DNA from: Sphingopyxis sp. UBA6723
GTDB lineage: Bacteria; Pseudomonadota; Alphaproteobacteria; Sphingomonadales; Sphingomonadaceae
Length of the DNA: 64,000 nt
Direction of reading: 5' to 3'
Assembly (NCBI RefSeq): GCF_002454115.1
Contig: NZ_DKIH01000009.1
Location: 281,198 to 345,197 of the forward strand
Shown here piece by piece: positions 29,381 through 38,861 of the stretch. Position 1 is the stretch's first letter; each line of letters starts with the position of its first letter. The translations under genes were made by a program, and so were the position numbers. Below the pieces are notes generated by a model that worked only from the letters and a program-made list of their open reading frames with translations, ran no database searches and was not told the DNA's origin.

Positions 29381-31678
29381 ATGACCAACGCCCCGCCTCC
29401 CCCTTCGTCGGCCGCACAGTCGGCGCGGACCATCCTGACCCGGTTGCACGAGGTGATGGCTTCGCGCGCCAACGCGCAGGGCAAGCTCAATCAGGTCGTC
29501 GGGATCATCGGCGAGTGCCTCGATAGCGAGGTCTGTTCGATCTACCTGCTGCGCGACGGCGCGCTGGAACTTTATGCGACGCGCGGGTTGAAGCAGGAGG
29601 CGGTGCACGTCACCCGCCTCGGGCTCGGCGAAGGGCTGGTCGGCATGATCGCCGACCAGATCGAAACGCTCAACCTCGACGAGGCGGCGGCGCACCCCGA
29701 CTTTTCGTACCGTCCCGAAACCGGCGAAGAATTGTTCCACAGCTTTGCCGGGGTGCCGATCATCCGCCGCGAACGCGCCGTCGGCGTCCTCTGCGTCCAA
29801 CACGCCGACCCGCGCCGCTACGCCGATATTGAAATCGAGACGTTGCAGACGGTCGCCATGGTGCTGTCCGAACTGATCACCAACGCCGACCTGGTGGACA
29901 CCGCCGCGCGCACCGACGCCGCCGCTGCAGACCAGTCGGCGCAGCGGCTGACCGGCCAGAAGCTGGTCGACGGCATGGGCGCCGGAGTCGCGGTGTTCCA
30001 CCAGCCGCGCATCACCATCGAACATACCGTCGCCGAAGATACCGAAGCCGAACGGCACCGCGTCTATGCCGCGTTCGACAAGATGCGCGAACAGATCGAC
30101 CGCATGGCGAGCCAGGCCGACTTTGGGGTTGGCGGCGAACATGACGAGGTCATTCAGACGTACAAGATGTTCGCCTATGACGAAGGCTGGTCACGGCGGA
30201 TCAACGAAGCGATCGACAGCGGCCTGACCGCCGAAGCCGCGATCGAGCGCGTACAGCAACGCACCAGGATGCGAATGCGCCAGATCGACGATGCTTTGCT
30301 GCGCGATCGCATGCACGACCTGGAGGATCTGTCGAACCGGCTGATCCGCATTGTGTCGGGGCAAATGGGTACCGCGGCGCAGATGGGGCTACGTCAGGAT
30401 TCAATCCTGATCGCGCGCAACCTCGGCCCCGCCGAACTGCTCGAATATGACCGCCGCCGCCTGAAAGGCGTCGTGCTGGAGGAAGGCTCGCTCACCGCCC
30501 ACGTCATCATCGTCGCGCGCGCGATGGGCGTTCCCGTCATCGGCCGCGTCAGCGACGTGCGCGCCTCGATCCGCGAAGGCGATTTGTTGCTGCTCGATGC
30601 TGCGGCGGGCGCGCTGCACGTCCGCCCGACGCAGGCGGTGCAGGATGCGTTCGACGCCAAGCTGGTGATATCGCAAAAGCGCCGCGCCAATCTGGCCGCG
30701 CTGCGCGACCTGCCCGCGGTCACCAAGGATGGCATACCCATCGAATTGATGATCAATGCGGGGCTGCGCGAAGATGTCGCCGCGCTCGACCTGACCGGTG
30801 CGCGCGGTATCGGCCTGTTCCGCACCGAGTTCCAGTTCCTGGTTTCGGCGACCTTGCCCTCGCGCGACCGCCAGCAACGGCTCTATCGCGACGTCCTCGA
30901 CGCGGCGGGCGACCGGCCGGTGATCTTTCGCACCGTCGACATCGGCGGCGACAAGGCGCTGCCCTATATGAATGTCGGCGACAGCGCGCTCGAGGAAAAT
31001 CCTGCGATGGGCTGGCGCGCCCTGCGCCTCGCACTCGAACGCGAAGGCCTGCTCAAGGTTCAGGCGCGGGCGCTGATGGAGGCCGCCGCCGGCCGCACCC
31101 TCAACGTCATGTTCCCGATGGTGTCCGAACCCTGGGAATATGAAGCCGCCCGCAGCCTTTTCGTCGGGCAGCGAGCCTGGCTGGCGCAGCATAACAAGAA
31201 ACTGCCGGTCGCGATCCGTTATGGTGCCATGCTCGAAGTGCCAGGGCTGCTCGAGACGCTCGACCTGATGCTGCCGCATCTCGACTTCCTGTCGATCGGG
31301 ACCAACGACCTCACCCAGTTCCTGTTCGCCGCCGACCGCGCCCACCCGCGTCTGGCCGAGCGTTACGACTGGCTGTCGCCGATCGTCATGCGCTATCTGG
31401 CGCGCGTGGTGCGCACGGTATCGGGATCGAAGGTCGCGCTGGGCGTGTGCGGCGAGATGGGCGGGCGGCCTTTGGAAGCCATGGCGCTGCTCGGCGTCGG
31501 CATCGAACGCCTGTCGATCACCCCCGCCGGGGTCGGTCCGGTCAAAGCCATGATCCGCTCGCTGGACCTCAGCGCGCTGCGCGCGGATATGCCGACGATT
31601 TTGGCACAACCGTCGTCGAACCCGCGCGGCCAGTATCGGGCGTGGGCCGAGACGCATGGGGTGGATCTTGGCGACTGA
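29381..31678 (+). CDS. ptsP: Phosphoenolpyruvate-protein phosphotransferase of the nitrogen PTS (EI-Ntr)
   Basis: This 765-residue protein has an N-terminal GAF domain (about 25-185), then the EI swivelling domain with phospho-acceptor H374 (SLTAHVIIVARAMG), then the PEP-binding TIM barrel with FRTVDIGGDKALPY, the SIGTNDLTQ loop and catalytic C690 (GVCGEMGG). It moves phosphate from PEP to NPr and on to EIIA-Ntr, a regulatory cascade sensing nitrogen and carbon state through the GAF domain. The partners are not in the window. No sugar permease domain is attached. Confidence 0.97.
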   Translation: MTNAPPPPSSAAQSARTILTRLHEVMASRANAQGKLNQVVGIIGECLDSEVCSIYLLRDGALELYATRGLKQEAVHVTRLGLGEGLVGMIADQIETLNLDEAAAHPDFSYRPETGEELFHSFAGVPIIRRERAVGVLCVQHADPRRYADIEIETLQTVAMVLSELITNADLVDTAARTDAAAADQSAQRLTGQKLVDGMGAGVAVFHQPRITIEHTVAEDTEAERHRVYAAFDKMREQIDRMASQADFGVGGEHDEVIQTYKMFAYDEGWSRRINEAIDSGLTAEAAIERVQQRTRMRMRQIDDALLRDRMHDLEDLSNRLIRIVSGQMGTAAQMGLRQDSILIARNLGPAELLEYDRRRLKGVVLEEGSLTAHVIIVARAMGVPVIGRVSDVRASIREGDLLLLDAAAGALHVRPTQAVQDAFDAKLVISQKRRANLAALRDLPAVTKDGIPIELMINAGLREDVAALDLTGARGIGLFRTEFQFLVSATLPSRDRQQRLYRDVLDAAGDRPVIFRTVDIGGDKALPYMNVGDSALEENPAMGWRALRLALEREGLLKVQARALMEAAAGRTLNVMFPMVSEPWEYEAARSLFVGQRAWLAQHNKKLPVAIRYGAMLEVPGLLETLDLMLPHLDFLSIGTNDLTQFLFAADRAHPRLAERYDWLSPIVMRYLARVVRTVSGSKVALGVCGEMGGRPLEAMALLGVGIERLSITPAGVGPVKAMIRSLDLSALRADMPTILAQPSSNPRGQYRAWAETHGVDLGD

Positions 31679-31737
31679 TGCGGCGGATTTAGCAATTCCT
31701 TAACCATATCATGGTCAACCGGGCATAGAGGACCACG

Positions 31738-32559
31738 ATGATGAACCGCACCGAAATCGCCGATCTGATCGTCGCCCGGCTCAATCCAGAGGTCGAGAGG
31801 CTTGGCCGAGAATTCGGGACGGCGGGACGAATTGCAGCGTGCCAAGCGAAGAACATCCTTCCCACCGATTTGGTCGAACAGGTCTATCGTGCCTTTCCTG
31901 CCTCGGAGCGTATGATTCTGAAACGCTCGATAAAGGAAAACAAGCACGTCGTGGCGCAGATGGACGAGCATGATCCGCTCCTCGAAGAGATCGTCTATGC
32001 GTTTCAGGATCCACGTGTCGTCGATCTGGTCGGCCACATCACCGGACTCACCACGCTCGAACCCGACGCCGATCTCTATGCCGGCGGAATCAGCGCAATG
32101 TCGAAAGGCGCCTATCTGCGCCCGCATCTCGACAATTCGCACGACAAGGATCGCAAACGCTACCGCGCTCTCAACCTGCTCTTTTATGTCACGCCCGGAT
32201 GGCGCGAAGATTTCGGTGGTTCGCTCCAGCTTTGGGACAACGGACCGCGCGGAAAACCGCGTACCATCCCAAGCCTTTTCAACAGCCTTGTCATCATGTT
32301 GACCGACGACCAGTCATGGCATTCTGTTAACGAGGTCAGGCACGACGGACGCCGGTGCTGTGTCTCCAACTATTATTTTTCCCGTGCGGCGCCCGGCGCG
32401 ACGAACTATTCTCATGCCACGACCTTTCGCGCCGAACATGGTCGCGGACTCGCGGACTTTACCATGCGGGCGGACAATGCGCTCCGTACCACCATATTAA
32501 ATTCTACGGGCGGCGCGTTGTGGCGCAACCCTCACGTCTATCAGCGCGACAAGCACTAG
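31738..32559 (+). CDS. 2-oxoglutarate/Fe(II)-dependent oxygenase
   Basis: This 273-residue protein carries the double-stranded beta-helix iron site: H130-x-D132 (LRPHLDNSHD), distal H195 (QSWHSVNEV) and the 2OG-binding R205/R206 (GRRCCVSNYYF). The layout is that of the prolyl-4-hydroxylase/SM-20 branch. Related enzymes hydroxylate sugars, lipids or proteins. The gene ends two bases before the methyltransferase that follows and precedes a glycosyltransferase cluster, so a role in tailoring an envelope glycan is likely. ATGs at 31738 and 31741 are both possible starts. GC content is lower than in ptsP. Confidence 0.88.
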   Translation: MMNRTEIADLIVARLNPEVERLGREFGTAGRIAACQAKNILPTDLVEQVYRAFPASERMILKRSIKENKHVVAQMDEHDPLLEEIVYAFQDPRVVDLVGHITGLTTLEPDADLYAGGISAMSKGAYLRPHLDNSHDKDRKRYRALNLLFYVTPGWREDFGGSLQLWDNGPRGKPRTIPSLFNSLVIMLTDDQSWHSVNEVRHDGRRCCVSNYYFSRAAPGATNYSHATTFRAEHGRGLADFTMRADNALRTTILNSTGGALWRNPHVYQRDKH

Positions 32560-32561
32560 CC

Positions 32562-33257
32562 GTGCCGCAACTTGCCTATCAAACGCTCGAACGCCTGCAC
32601 ATAGGCCGCCCGGTCGAGCGCGTCAGTTTCATCGCCGAACGCTGCCGCGGCAAACGTGTGCTCGATATCGGCTGCCTTGACGAGACCGCGCTCGACAAGC
32701 AGAATACGAACGAATGGCTCCACCAGCGTATCGCCGCGCTCGCCAAGCAGGTGACCGGGATCGACCTATCCGAACATCTGCCGGTAGACGGATTGGTAAC
32801 CGGGCCCAATTCCAAGATCATCAAGGGTGACGGCACGAACCCGGATGTCGCGCCCGACATTGTCGACATTATCGTCGCCGGCGAGTTCATCGAACATATC
32901 GAGAATCCGCTTCAATTCCTCTCCAGGATAAAACTGTCTTATCCTGGTCGCGAAATGCTGATCTCGACCCCTAACGGTGCTTCGTTCGCGAACGCCCTGC
33001 TCGGCACTATCGGCCGCGAGGCACAGCATCGCGACCATCTCTTGACATCGACATACAAGACGCTGAACACCCTGTGCCAGCGTGCCGGGTGCCGCGACTG
33101 GGACATCATTCCCTACCGTTTTTACGCAACCGAAATGTTGTTGCAGTCGACCGGACCCAAGCGAATTGCTGTCAAAGTGGTCGAAACCATCATCCGCGCC
33201 TATGAATGCCTCTTTCCACTTCGCAGCTTTGGCTACGTCGTGCGGATCAGGCTGTAG
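32562..33257 (+). CDS. Class I SAM-dependent methyltransferase
   Basis: A GTG at 32562 lies two bases after the stop of the oxygenase gene, with no strong ribosome site, so translation is probably coupled. The 231-residue product has motif I VLDIGCLDE, motif II GIDLSE, a GEFIEHIENP post-I segment and STPNG, the UbiG/UbiE-like pattern often seen in sugar methyltransferases. Its 3' end overlaps that of the opposing GtrA gene by 11 bases. The substrate is unknown; the neighbours suggest a glycan. Confidence 0.83.
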   Translation: MPQLAYQTLERLHIGRPVERVSFIAERCRGKRVLDIGCLDETALDKQNTNEWLHQRIAALAKQVTGIDLSEHLPVDGLVTGPNSKIIKGDGTNPDVAPDIVDIIVAGEFIEHIENPLQFLSRIKLSYPGREMLISTPNGASFANALLGTIGREAQHRDHLLTSTYKTLNTLCQRAGCRDWDIIPYRFYATEMLLQSTGPKRIAVKVVETIIRAYECLFPLRSFGYVVRIRL

Positions 33258-33666
33258 GATCGGCGAAGGCGGGAATGGCGCGGACGTGACCGCGATACAC
33301 GGCCCAGCGCGTCATCAGATAATTGTAAAGCACCATCGTCAGCGTAGCGATTGGCGCTGCGGCGACCATAGGTAGCAGCAGAACGCCACAAAGTAACCCG
33401 ATAGCCAGCGTCGCGACCACCAGGCTCGACAGTGTTCCGGCAACATAACGGCCAAAAGCGTGCCATGTTGCCCGAACCCCGAACACCCACAAAGCGTGGG
33501 CGACATAACTTGGCGGCACCATCAGCACGAAGGTCAAAAGCACTGCGAACCAGTAATGCAAACCTGCCGCATCACTGGCGATCAAGATGATATTATTGGC
33601 GACTGCACAGATCGCGCCCACGACAAGATAGCGTGTCGGCCTGTTGTCGAGCAGCGACTTCAACAT
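33247..33666 (-). CDS. GtrA-family membrane protein
   Basis: The 139-residue protein has four hydrophobic segments in the GtrA arrangement: RYLVVGAICAVANNIILI at the start, a second after HYW, then VAHALWVFG, and YNYLMTRWAVY at the end. GtrA proteins are thought to flip undecaprenyl-linked sugars for O-antigen or wall modification. The start at 33666 overlaps the upstream methyltransferase stop by seven bases, so the two are coupled. A longer in-frame extension of this reading frame to 34386 is a shadow of the methyltransferase and is rejected. Confidence 0.88.
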   Translation of the reverse strand: MLKSLLDNRPTRYLVVGAICAVANNIILIASDAAGLHYWFAVLLTFVLMVPPSYVAHALWVFGVRATWHAFGRYVAGTLSSLVVATLAIGLLCGVLLLPMVAAAPIATLTMVLYNYLMTRWAVYRGHVRAIPAFADPTA

Positions 33667-34289
33667 TGAAAAGTCAGCGAATAATTGTTTCTCCAAGGAC
33701 CGATATGGCCCTGCGCGACCAGCATGAAATCGGGAACGCTCGATGTCACCAGCGTCATCGCTTCCAGCGGTGTGAGATAGTGCACCCGGTCGCCGGTCAG
33801 CCACCTGTCGCCGGCATGACAGAGCCAATGAATGGGGGTAGGCGTCCGCGCCCAATCCTTGAGCACGAACCGCCCCCCCGGCGCCAAGCAGCGGCGGACG
33901 GCGTCGAGAATTTCGGCGTGAAACTCCAACGGAATATGATGCATTACGTCCGACAAGGTGATCAAGTCGAACGACGCGGGATATTCGGCGGCAATATCGA
34001 GAACCGGAGCCTGCCGAAACTCGACGCCGTTGGGGCGGCCGCGATAGAGACGCCCCGCACTGGATGCGATGTCGATCGCCAGAATATCGGCATCGGGATA
34101 GGTCTCGGCAAGAATCTCCGTAACGGCACCCTCGCCGCATCCGACTTCCAGAATGCGGCGAGCCTTTGGTGCCCAATCGCCGATCTTGCCCGCGTAATCT
34201 CGAAGATCCATGAAGGCGCCGCGATACAGTTGGGCGACGCGATGCTCGTGACGGCCAAAGCTTTTGCGGACTAGCGAGCCAAGCGCCAT
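33660..34289 (-). CDS. Class I SAM-dependent methyltransferase
   Basis: The 209-residue protein shows motif I ILEVGCGEGAVTEILAE, motif II LAIDIA, a D-L-I-T-L-SDVMHHI post-I region and PGGRFVLKDWAR. It resembles methyltransferases found in polysaccharide loci. The start is two bases after the stop of the GT2 gene, and the 3' end overlaps GtrA by seven bases, so it belongs to a tightly packed minus-strand operon (GT2, GT2, methyltransferase, GtrA). Confidence 0.87.
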   Translation of the reverse strand: MALGSLVRKSFGRHEHRVAQLYRGAFMDLRDYAGKIGDWAPKARRILEVGCGEGAVTEILAETYPDADILAIDIASSAGRLYRGRPNGVEFRQAPVLDIAAEYPASFDLITLSDVMHHIPLEFHAEILDAVRRCLAPGGRFVLKDWARTPTPIHWLCHAGDRWLTGDRVHYLTPLEAMTLVTSSVPDFMLVAQGHIGPWRNNYSLTFQC

Positions 34290-34291
34290 CG

Positions 34292-35215
34292 TTACATCGT
34301 CCCCGCAAAACGCAGTTTGATCCGCGGCACGACCCGCTCGACAATACGTGAATAGCGAATGTAGCGGCTGCCCTCGGCAGGGCCAAGCGAAAGGAAAATG
34401 GCGAGCGCCTTGATCATAGCATAGGGGTGCCCAAGCGCAGCGTCCGAAAGTAGCGCGTTGATTTTTGCAGACGTGCGGCTGATCCGTTCGGTTTTTCCGT
34501 CGGCGCGCAAATTGCGTTCGAGGATCAGGTCCATCTGCTCGGCCAACTCCCGTCGATCGCCCGTCATCGTCAGTGAGTTTTTGTGAATGCGAAAAGCAGT
34601 AACTGCGCGCGGGTCATAATAAACTGGCCCCTGTTTCGCCAGCTTGAACCACAAATCCCAATCGGGCGTATACCACAGGCTTTCGTCCATGCCGCCGACG
34701 GCGAGATAAGCATCACGGCGAAAGATGGGTGCGGGGATTGCTATCGAATTTTGGACCAGTAACGCGTCGCGATAGTATGCGGAATCGATGAAGCCGACAT
34801 GAAAAGGCGGGCGCCACCGACCAAGCCGCTTTCCTCCTCCATCAACAATGACGGCGGGCGTCAGGAAAAGTGCTGCATCCGGCGCCGCCGCGATCATCTC
34901 GCGTGCGACCGCGAGCCGACCCTCAAGCCAAAGATCGTCCTGATGCAAATGGCAGACATGCGCTGCGCTCGCCGCCTCGACGGCCAGATTGGTCTTTCGC
35001 GTCCAACTCGGTATTTCAGGCAGATAAGCATAATCGATCCGCAATCTGCCAGCGTGCTTCTTCACGATCGCTTCGCAGGATCTGCCGGGGCTCGAATCGC
35101 GGATGACGATTTCGACTTCGTCGCGATCGCCTGCCTGGACGCTCGCCAGAGCCTCATCGAGCCATTGTCCGCCGCCATGGACTGGCATGACGACGGAGAG
35201 CAACGGGCGCTTCAT
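34292..35215 (-). CDS. Family 2 glycosyltransferase
   Basis: The 307-residue protein begins with a GT-A fold: LLSVVMPVHGGGQWLDEAL, a metal-binding HLHQDDLW at about residues 90-97 and a W-Y-T-PDWDLWF acceptor segment. These are cytoplasmic inverting transferases that use nucleotide sugars. It overlaps the preceding GT2 gene by four bases (ATGA). The sugar and acceptor are unknown. Confidence 0.9.
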   Translation of the reverse strand: MKRPLLSVVMPVHGGGQWLDEALASVQAGDRDEVEIVIRDSSPGRSCEAIVKKHAGRLRIDYAYLPEIPSWTRKTNLAVEAASAAHVCHLHQDDLWLEGRLAVAREMIAAAPDAALFLTPAVIVDGGGKRLGRWRPPFHVGFIDSAYYRDALLVQNSIAIPAPIFRRDAYLAVGGMDESLWYTPDWDLWFKLAKQGPVYYDPRAVTAFRIHKNSLTMTGDRRELAEQMDLILERNLRADGKTERISRTSAKINALLSDAALGHPYAMIKALAIFLSLGPAEGSRYIRYSRIVERVVPRIKLRFAGTM

Positions 35216-36444
35216 CCGCCGACCGCTTCCGTAGCTGGCGCCAGACGATTGTCATTTCCGGCGATAATCGCGAGCACGAAAGCGCCGAACGCCGTCTGCA
35301 GGCCGATCGCGCCAAGCGCAGCGCCGCCGATCAGCGGCAGCGGATTATTCAATGCTTCGAAGCCGCCCTTGCTCCATTGCATCCCGACGAGCCCCAGCGT
35401 GAACAACGCAACGACGATCAGGGCAAGACCCGCAACCAGCATGGTCTCTAATGTCAGGATCTGCCCCAAACGGGCAATTGAAGGACGCAAACGGCGATAG
35501 CCGCTTCGTACCCCATGAAGGTGCATGGCCGTCCCCATGAGCAGGCAGAAATGACCGGAAGTCGCCAGAAACGCTGCGATGACGCACCAGCTGACGCCGA
35601 AAAAGGGCGTTCCAGCCACCAGACCGGTCGCATAAGCCCCCGCGACGCCAAATATGATGGCAGCAAGGAGCACCGCAGTCACTCCGGGCACCCCGAACAC
35701 CCATGTTGGGCTGAGCATCAACAGGTAGCGCAGATGGCGCCATCCGTCGCGCCAGGGGCGCAGGTGCGGCGCGCGGTCGCGCAGATCGACCGACAGGGTT
35801 GCGGGAACCTGGGCGACACGCATCTTCTTGAGCGAAGCCTTGATGACCATTTCGCTGGCAAATTCCATGCCTTCGCCGGACAGTCCCAACTGCGCGAACG
35901 CGTCGCGGCTGATCGCGCGCAATCCGCAATGGGCATCATTGATGCCCGAGCGGAAGAAGAGATTGAGAACGCCGGTGAGAGCCGGATTCCCGATGTGCCG
36001 GTTCTTCCAGGGCATGGCGCCGGGCGCGATTCCGCCGTCGAAGCGCGAGCCCATGCAAAGATCATGGCCTTCGATCAGCTTGCCAATCATCGCGACGCCT
36101 TCAGTAAAATTATAGCTACCGTCGCAATCACCCATCAGGATGTAGTCGCCATAGGCCGCATGGCAGCCACCGATAAGCGCCGCACCGTAGCCGCGCCGCG
36201 GCACCGCGATCACCCGTGCGCCGAGTGATTCGGCAAGCGTCTGGCTGCCATCAGTGGACCCGTTGTCGGCGATGACGATTTCGCCCGCCAAGCCAAAACG
36301 GTCCTCGATCAGCCGCAGCGCGTCGTGAGCGTTCGCGATACAATGGGGCAAGCTGATCGTTTCATTGAGGCACGGCATGACAATGGTCACACCCAGTGGC
36401 TTCGCCCGATCGAGCGTCGCCGCCTCGGCCAGAGGCTGATACAT
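35212..36444 (-). CDS. Membrane-anchored family 2 glycosyltransferase (DPM/GtrB-like)
   Basis: This 410-residue protein has an N-terminal GT2 domain (VTIVMPCLNETISLPHC, ADNGSTDGS, the DXD motif GDCDGSY and the GSRFDGG loop) followed by four or more membrane segments from about residue 245. The architecture matches dolichyl-phosphate-mannose/GtrB-type enzymes that load a sugar on undecaprenyl phosphate. With GtrA downstream and a GT-C-like protein upstream it completes a three-part Gtr-like system. It overlaps the next gene by four bases. Confidence 0.9.
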   Translation of the reverse strand: MYQPLAEAATLDRAKPLGVTIVMPCLNETISLPHCIANAHDALRLIEDRFGLAGEIVIADNGSTDGSQTLAESLGARVIAVPRRGYGAALIGGCHAAYGDYILMGDCDGSYNFTEGVAMIGKLIEGHDLCMGSRFDGGIAPGAMPWKNRHIGNPALTGVLNLFFRSGINDAHCGLRAISRDAFAQLGLSGEGMEFASEMVIKASLKKMRVAQVPATLSVDLRDRAPHLRPWRDGWRHLRYLLMLSPTWVFGVPGVTAVLLAAIIFGVAGAYATGLVAGTPFFGVSWCVIAAFLATSGHFCLLMGTAMHLHGVRSGYRRLRPSIARLGQILTLETMLVAGLALIVVALFTLGLVGMQWSKGGFEALNNPLPLIGGAALGAIGLQTAFGAFVLAIIAGNDNRLAPATEAVGG

Positions 36445-36529
36445 CCAAAACTCCCCAGAAATCGGCGCTCTGACGAGTCTAGAAACTTGTGGTTAACATC
36501 CCATAAAAGCTGGACGGCGCAGCAAAGCG

Positions 36530-38221
36530 TCACCGGCTTGGGATGATTTGGCAACCGGCGCGCCGCAGGTCGCCGGCAAATGTCCGAGCCGTGGTGGAAG
36601 CGGGAGGAATTTCCAGGCCATAATAGCGGAAGATCGGCGCCAGCTCAGTCCATCCGGCCATGACAACCCGCGGTTTTGGCTTGCAAACGGCGCGCAGCGC
36701 GGCGGGTGTCATAGCTTCGCGCAGCAGCCTGATCGGGCGTTCGACAAGAAAAGGCGAGTTGATAACAAGATCCGCAGCAAAGGGCGCATCGCCTGCCCCG
36801 ATCACAACATAGTCGGCGTCGATCGCCGAAAGACGCTGCGACACCTGCGCCGAGGGCGCATAAAAGGAATGCGCCATCCAGGCTTGCAACGGCAAGATGA
36901 TGACCAGCCCCGCCGCCGTCGTCCGCATGAGTAGAGGCCGCCAACGCGCCCGCGCGTCACCCAGCGCCGTCCAGCCATAAACCGCGAGCAGGATGGCATT
37001 GCCGATCAGGCCGTGCAGGTAGCGATAACCGAAGCCATGCCCTTGATACGGCAAGATGACGAGCATCACCGCGATTGTCAGCAATATGCCTGCCGTCAAT
37101 GCACCCGCCAGCCTATCCTTACGCGCGATCATCAGCCCGAGCGGCAAGAGCGGCAGCAGCAGCAAATGCTGCCAGGCAAAAAAGCGGAGGATGTTCGCGA
37201 CCATGTTGGCGATGCGCAAACCATCGCCCTGCGTCACTGTAAGGACGAGCCGACTGAGATAGTCGATCCCTTGTTCTTTGGGCGCCACCGCATCGGCTTC
37301 GACTAGCGCCCACATGGCGTTGGGCCACCAAGCCCAGAACGCTCCAATCGCAGCATAGCCCAAGAGGTAAACGGCGGCACGGCGCCAGTCGCGCTCGATG
37401 ACCAGCAGGAAGAGAATTGGCGCAGCAAACATCGGATGCATGACGGGTTGATGCAGCCCAACCGCGACAAAACCGACCGCCAGCGCTGCCACATCGGTGC
37501 ACAGCGTTCGGCGCAAGAAAAGCCAAAGCCAACAGAGGTTCAAGGCAAGGTGGGCCGGCATGGCATATGCCGTCATGCCGTTGAACAGGATCTGCCCTGA
37601 TCCAAGATAGAGTAAAAGCCCCACGACTGCCGCTTCGTGATCGGCGGGCCATATTCGTCTTGCACATTTCCACAGCGCAAAAGCGCCCAGCAACAGCATG
37701 ACGGGACCAGACAAGGCAGGGTCGCCGACAAAACCAAACAGGGTTCGCAGCAGAGCGTTCAACGGCAAGTAGGCGGATATCCAGCCCGCGGTTTGGGTGG
37801 TGGGATACATAAACATCGTATTGAGTGCATCGGCATGGTCGCGCCAGATACCGCTTAACGGTGCAACAAGTTGTCCCTGCGCAAAGACCTGCGCATCAAA
37901 GGTCGCCATCTGCTCATCGCGGCTCAGATCATAGCCGGACAGGATGAAATAATGCCCGGCAAAGGCAACGATCGCCATCGGGGTGCCGATGGTCAACGCC
38001 AGCCGCCAGCCACCTGCGAAAGCCTGTTCGCGCGCGGGAAGACGCCAAACACAAAGCGCTAGCAACAATACGCCTACGAATAACAACCAGCGGTCTTGGC
38101 GATGCAGAAAAAAGAGACTTAGATTGGCGTCGGCACCCTGCAATGCGGCAAGAACAAAGGCCATCGCAGCGAAAACCATCGGTCGTTGGACGGTCAGGCC
38201 GAAAAGCTGTCTATTCGTCAT
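36530..38221 (-). CDS. Polytopic membrane protein, probable GT-C-type glycosyltransferase
   Basis: The 563-residue product has about eleven hydrophobic segments, and the long loop after segment two carries an acidic pair (YDLSRDEQMATFD), the place of the catalytic acid residues in GT-C enzymes. Such proteins use polyprenyl-phosphate sugars on the outer face of the inner membrane. ATG 38221 follows AAGGCG and starts a plausible first helix; an ATG at 38239 is less likely. It is 85 bases upstream of the GtrB-like gene and in the same direction. It fits the GtrC role by context, while sequence families of GtrC diverge strongly. Confidence 0.7.
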   Translation of the reverse strand: MTNRQLFGLTVQRPMVFAAMAFVLAALQGADANLSLFFLHRQDRWLLFVGVLLLALCVWRLPAREQAFAGGWRLALTIGTPMAIVAFAGHYFILSGYDLSRDEQMATFDAQVFAQGQLVAPLSGIWRDHADALNTMFMYPTTQTAGWISAYLPLNALLRTLFGFVGDPALSGPVMLLLGAFALWKCARRIWPADHEAAVVGLLLYLGSGQILFNGMTAYAMPAHLALNLCWLWLFLRRTLCTDVAALAVGFVAVGLHQPVMHPMFAAPILFLLVIERDWRRAAVYLLGYAAIGAFWAWWPNAMWALVEADAVAPKEQGIDYLSRLVLTVTQGDGLRIANMVANILRFFAWQHLLLLPLLPLGLMIARKDRLAGALTAGILLTIAVMLVILPYQGHGFGYRYLHGLIGNAILLAVYGWTALGDARARWRPLLMRTTAAGLVIILPLQAWMAHSFYAPSAQVSQRLSAIDADYVVIGAGDAPFAADLVINSPFLVERPIRLLREAMTPAALRAVCKPKPRVVMAGWTELAPIFRYYGLEIPPASTTARTFAGDLRRAGCQIIPSR

Positions 38222-38415
38222 CGCCACGCCTTGCCACATTATGGATAATTCGGCGTTAACTTCGGCTGCAATGCAGATAACATGCCATCAACGCCGCTGG
38301 GTATGCCGATTTTCAACGGCAATTATCGTTTTCGACCGGCACAATGACCCGCCAAGCAATTGCGCGATCGCATATGTTTATGTTATGTTCTCATCGTCAA
38401 TCAAGGAGAACGGCC

Positions 38416-38832
38416 ATGCGTGATTCGAGCTCTCGGGCGACCGGGCAATGCCATTGCGGCGCGATCCGTTATTCGATGAGCACTGCGGTACAGCATCACG
38501 CGCTCTGCCATTGCAGCGATTGTCGCCGCCATGCGGGCGCGCCGATAGTGGGATGGGCGCTGGTTGGTCAGGATGAGATCGAGATCACCGGCACGCCCAA
38601 AATCTATGCGTCGTCCGAACATGGCCGGCGCCATTTTTGCGGCGAATGCGGGACCGGGCTGTTCTATACCAGCGAAGCGATTTTTCCGGGGCAGATCGAT
38701 GTGCAGTCGGCGACCCTCGACGATCCCGGGATGATCCCGGCGCAGGTGCAGATCCAGACCGCCGAGCGGATCGGCTGGATGGAAAATCTGGACAGCCTGC
38801 CCACCTTCGAACGCTATCCCCCGTTCGAATAG
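38416..38832 (+). CDS. GFA/CENP-V-type zinc-binding protein
   Basis: This 138-residue protein begins after AAGGAGAA and shows the GFA zinc-site pattern: C12-x-C14 (GQCHCGAIRY), C31-x-C33-x-x-C36 (CHCSDCRRHAG) and C75-x-x-C78 (FCGECGTGLF). The family contains the glutathione-dependent formaldehyde-activating protein, but most members are uncharacterised. It is divergent from the GT-C gene and convergent with rarA, and stands alone. Confidence 0.92.
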   Translation: MRDSSSRATGQCHCGAIRYSMSTAVQHHALCHCSDCRRHAGAPIVGWALVGQDEIEITGTPKIYASSEHGRRHFCGECGTGLFYTSEAIFPGQIDVQSATLDDPGMIPAQVQIQTAERIGWMENLDSLPTFERYPPFE

Positions 38833-38861
38833 GGCTGGCTGATGATGGCCCGGCGATCCAG

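Noticed and set aside
33247..34386. 379-residue minus-strand frame that includes GtrA
   Set aside because: Only its last 139 residues are GtrA. The remainder is an alternate frame of the methyltransferase and ends in non-natural sequence.
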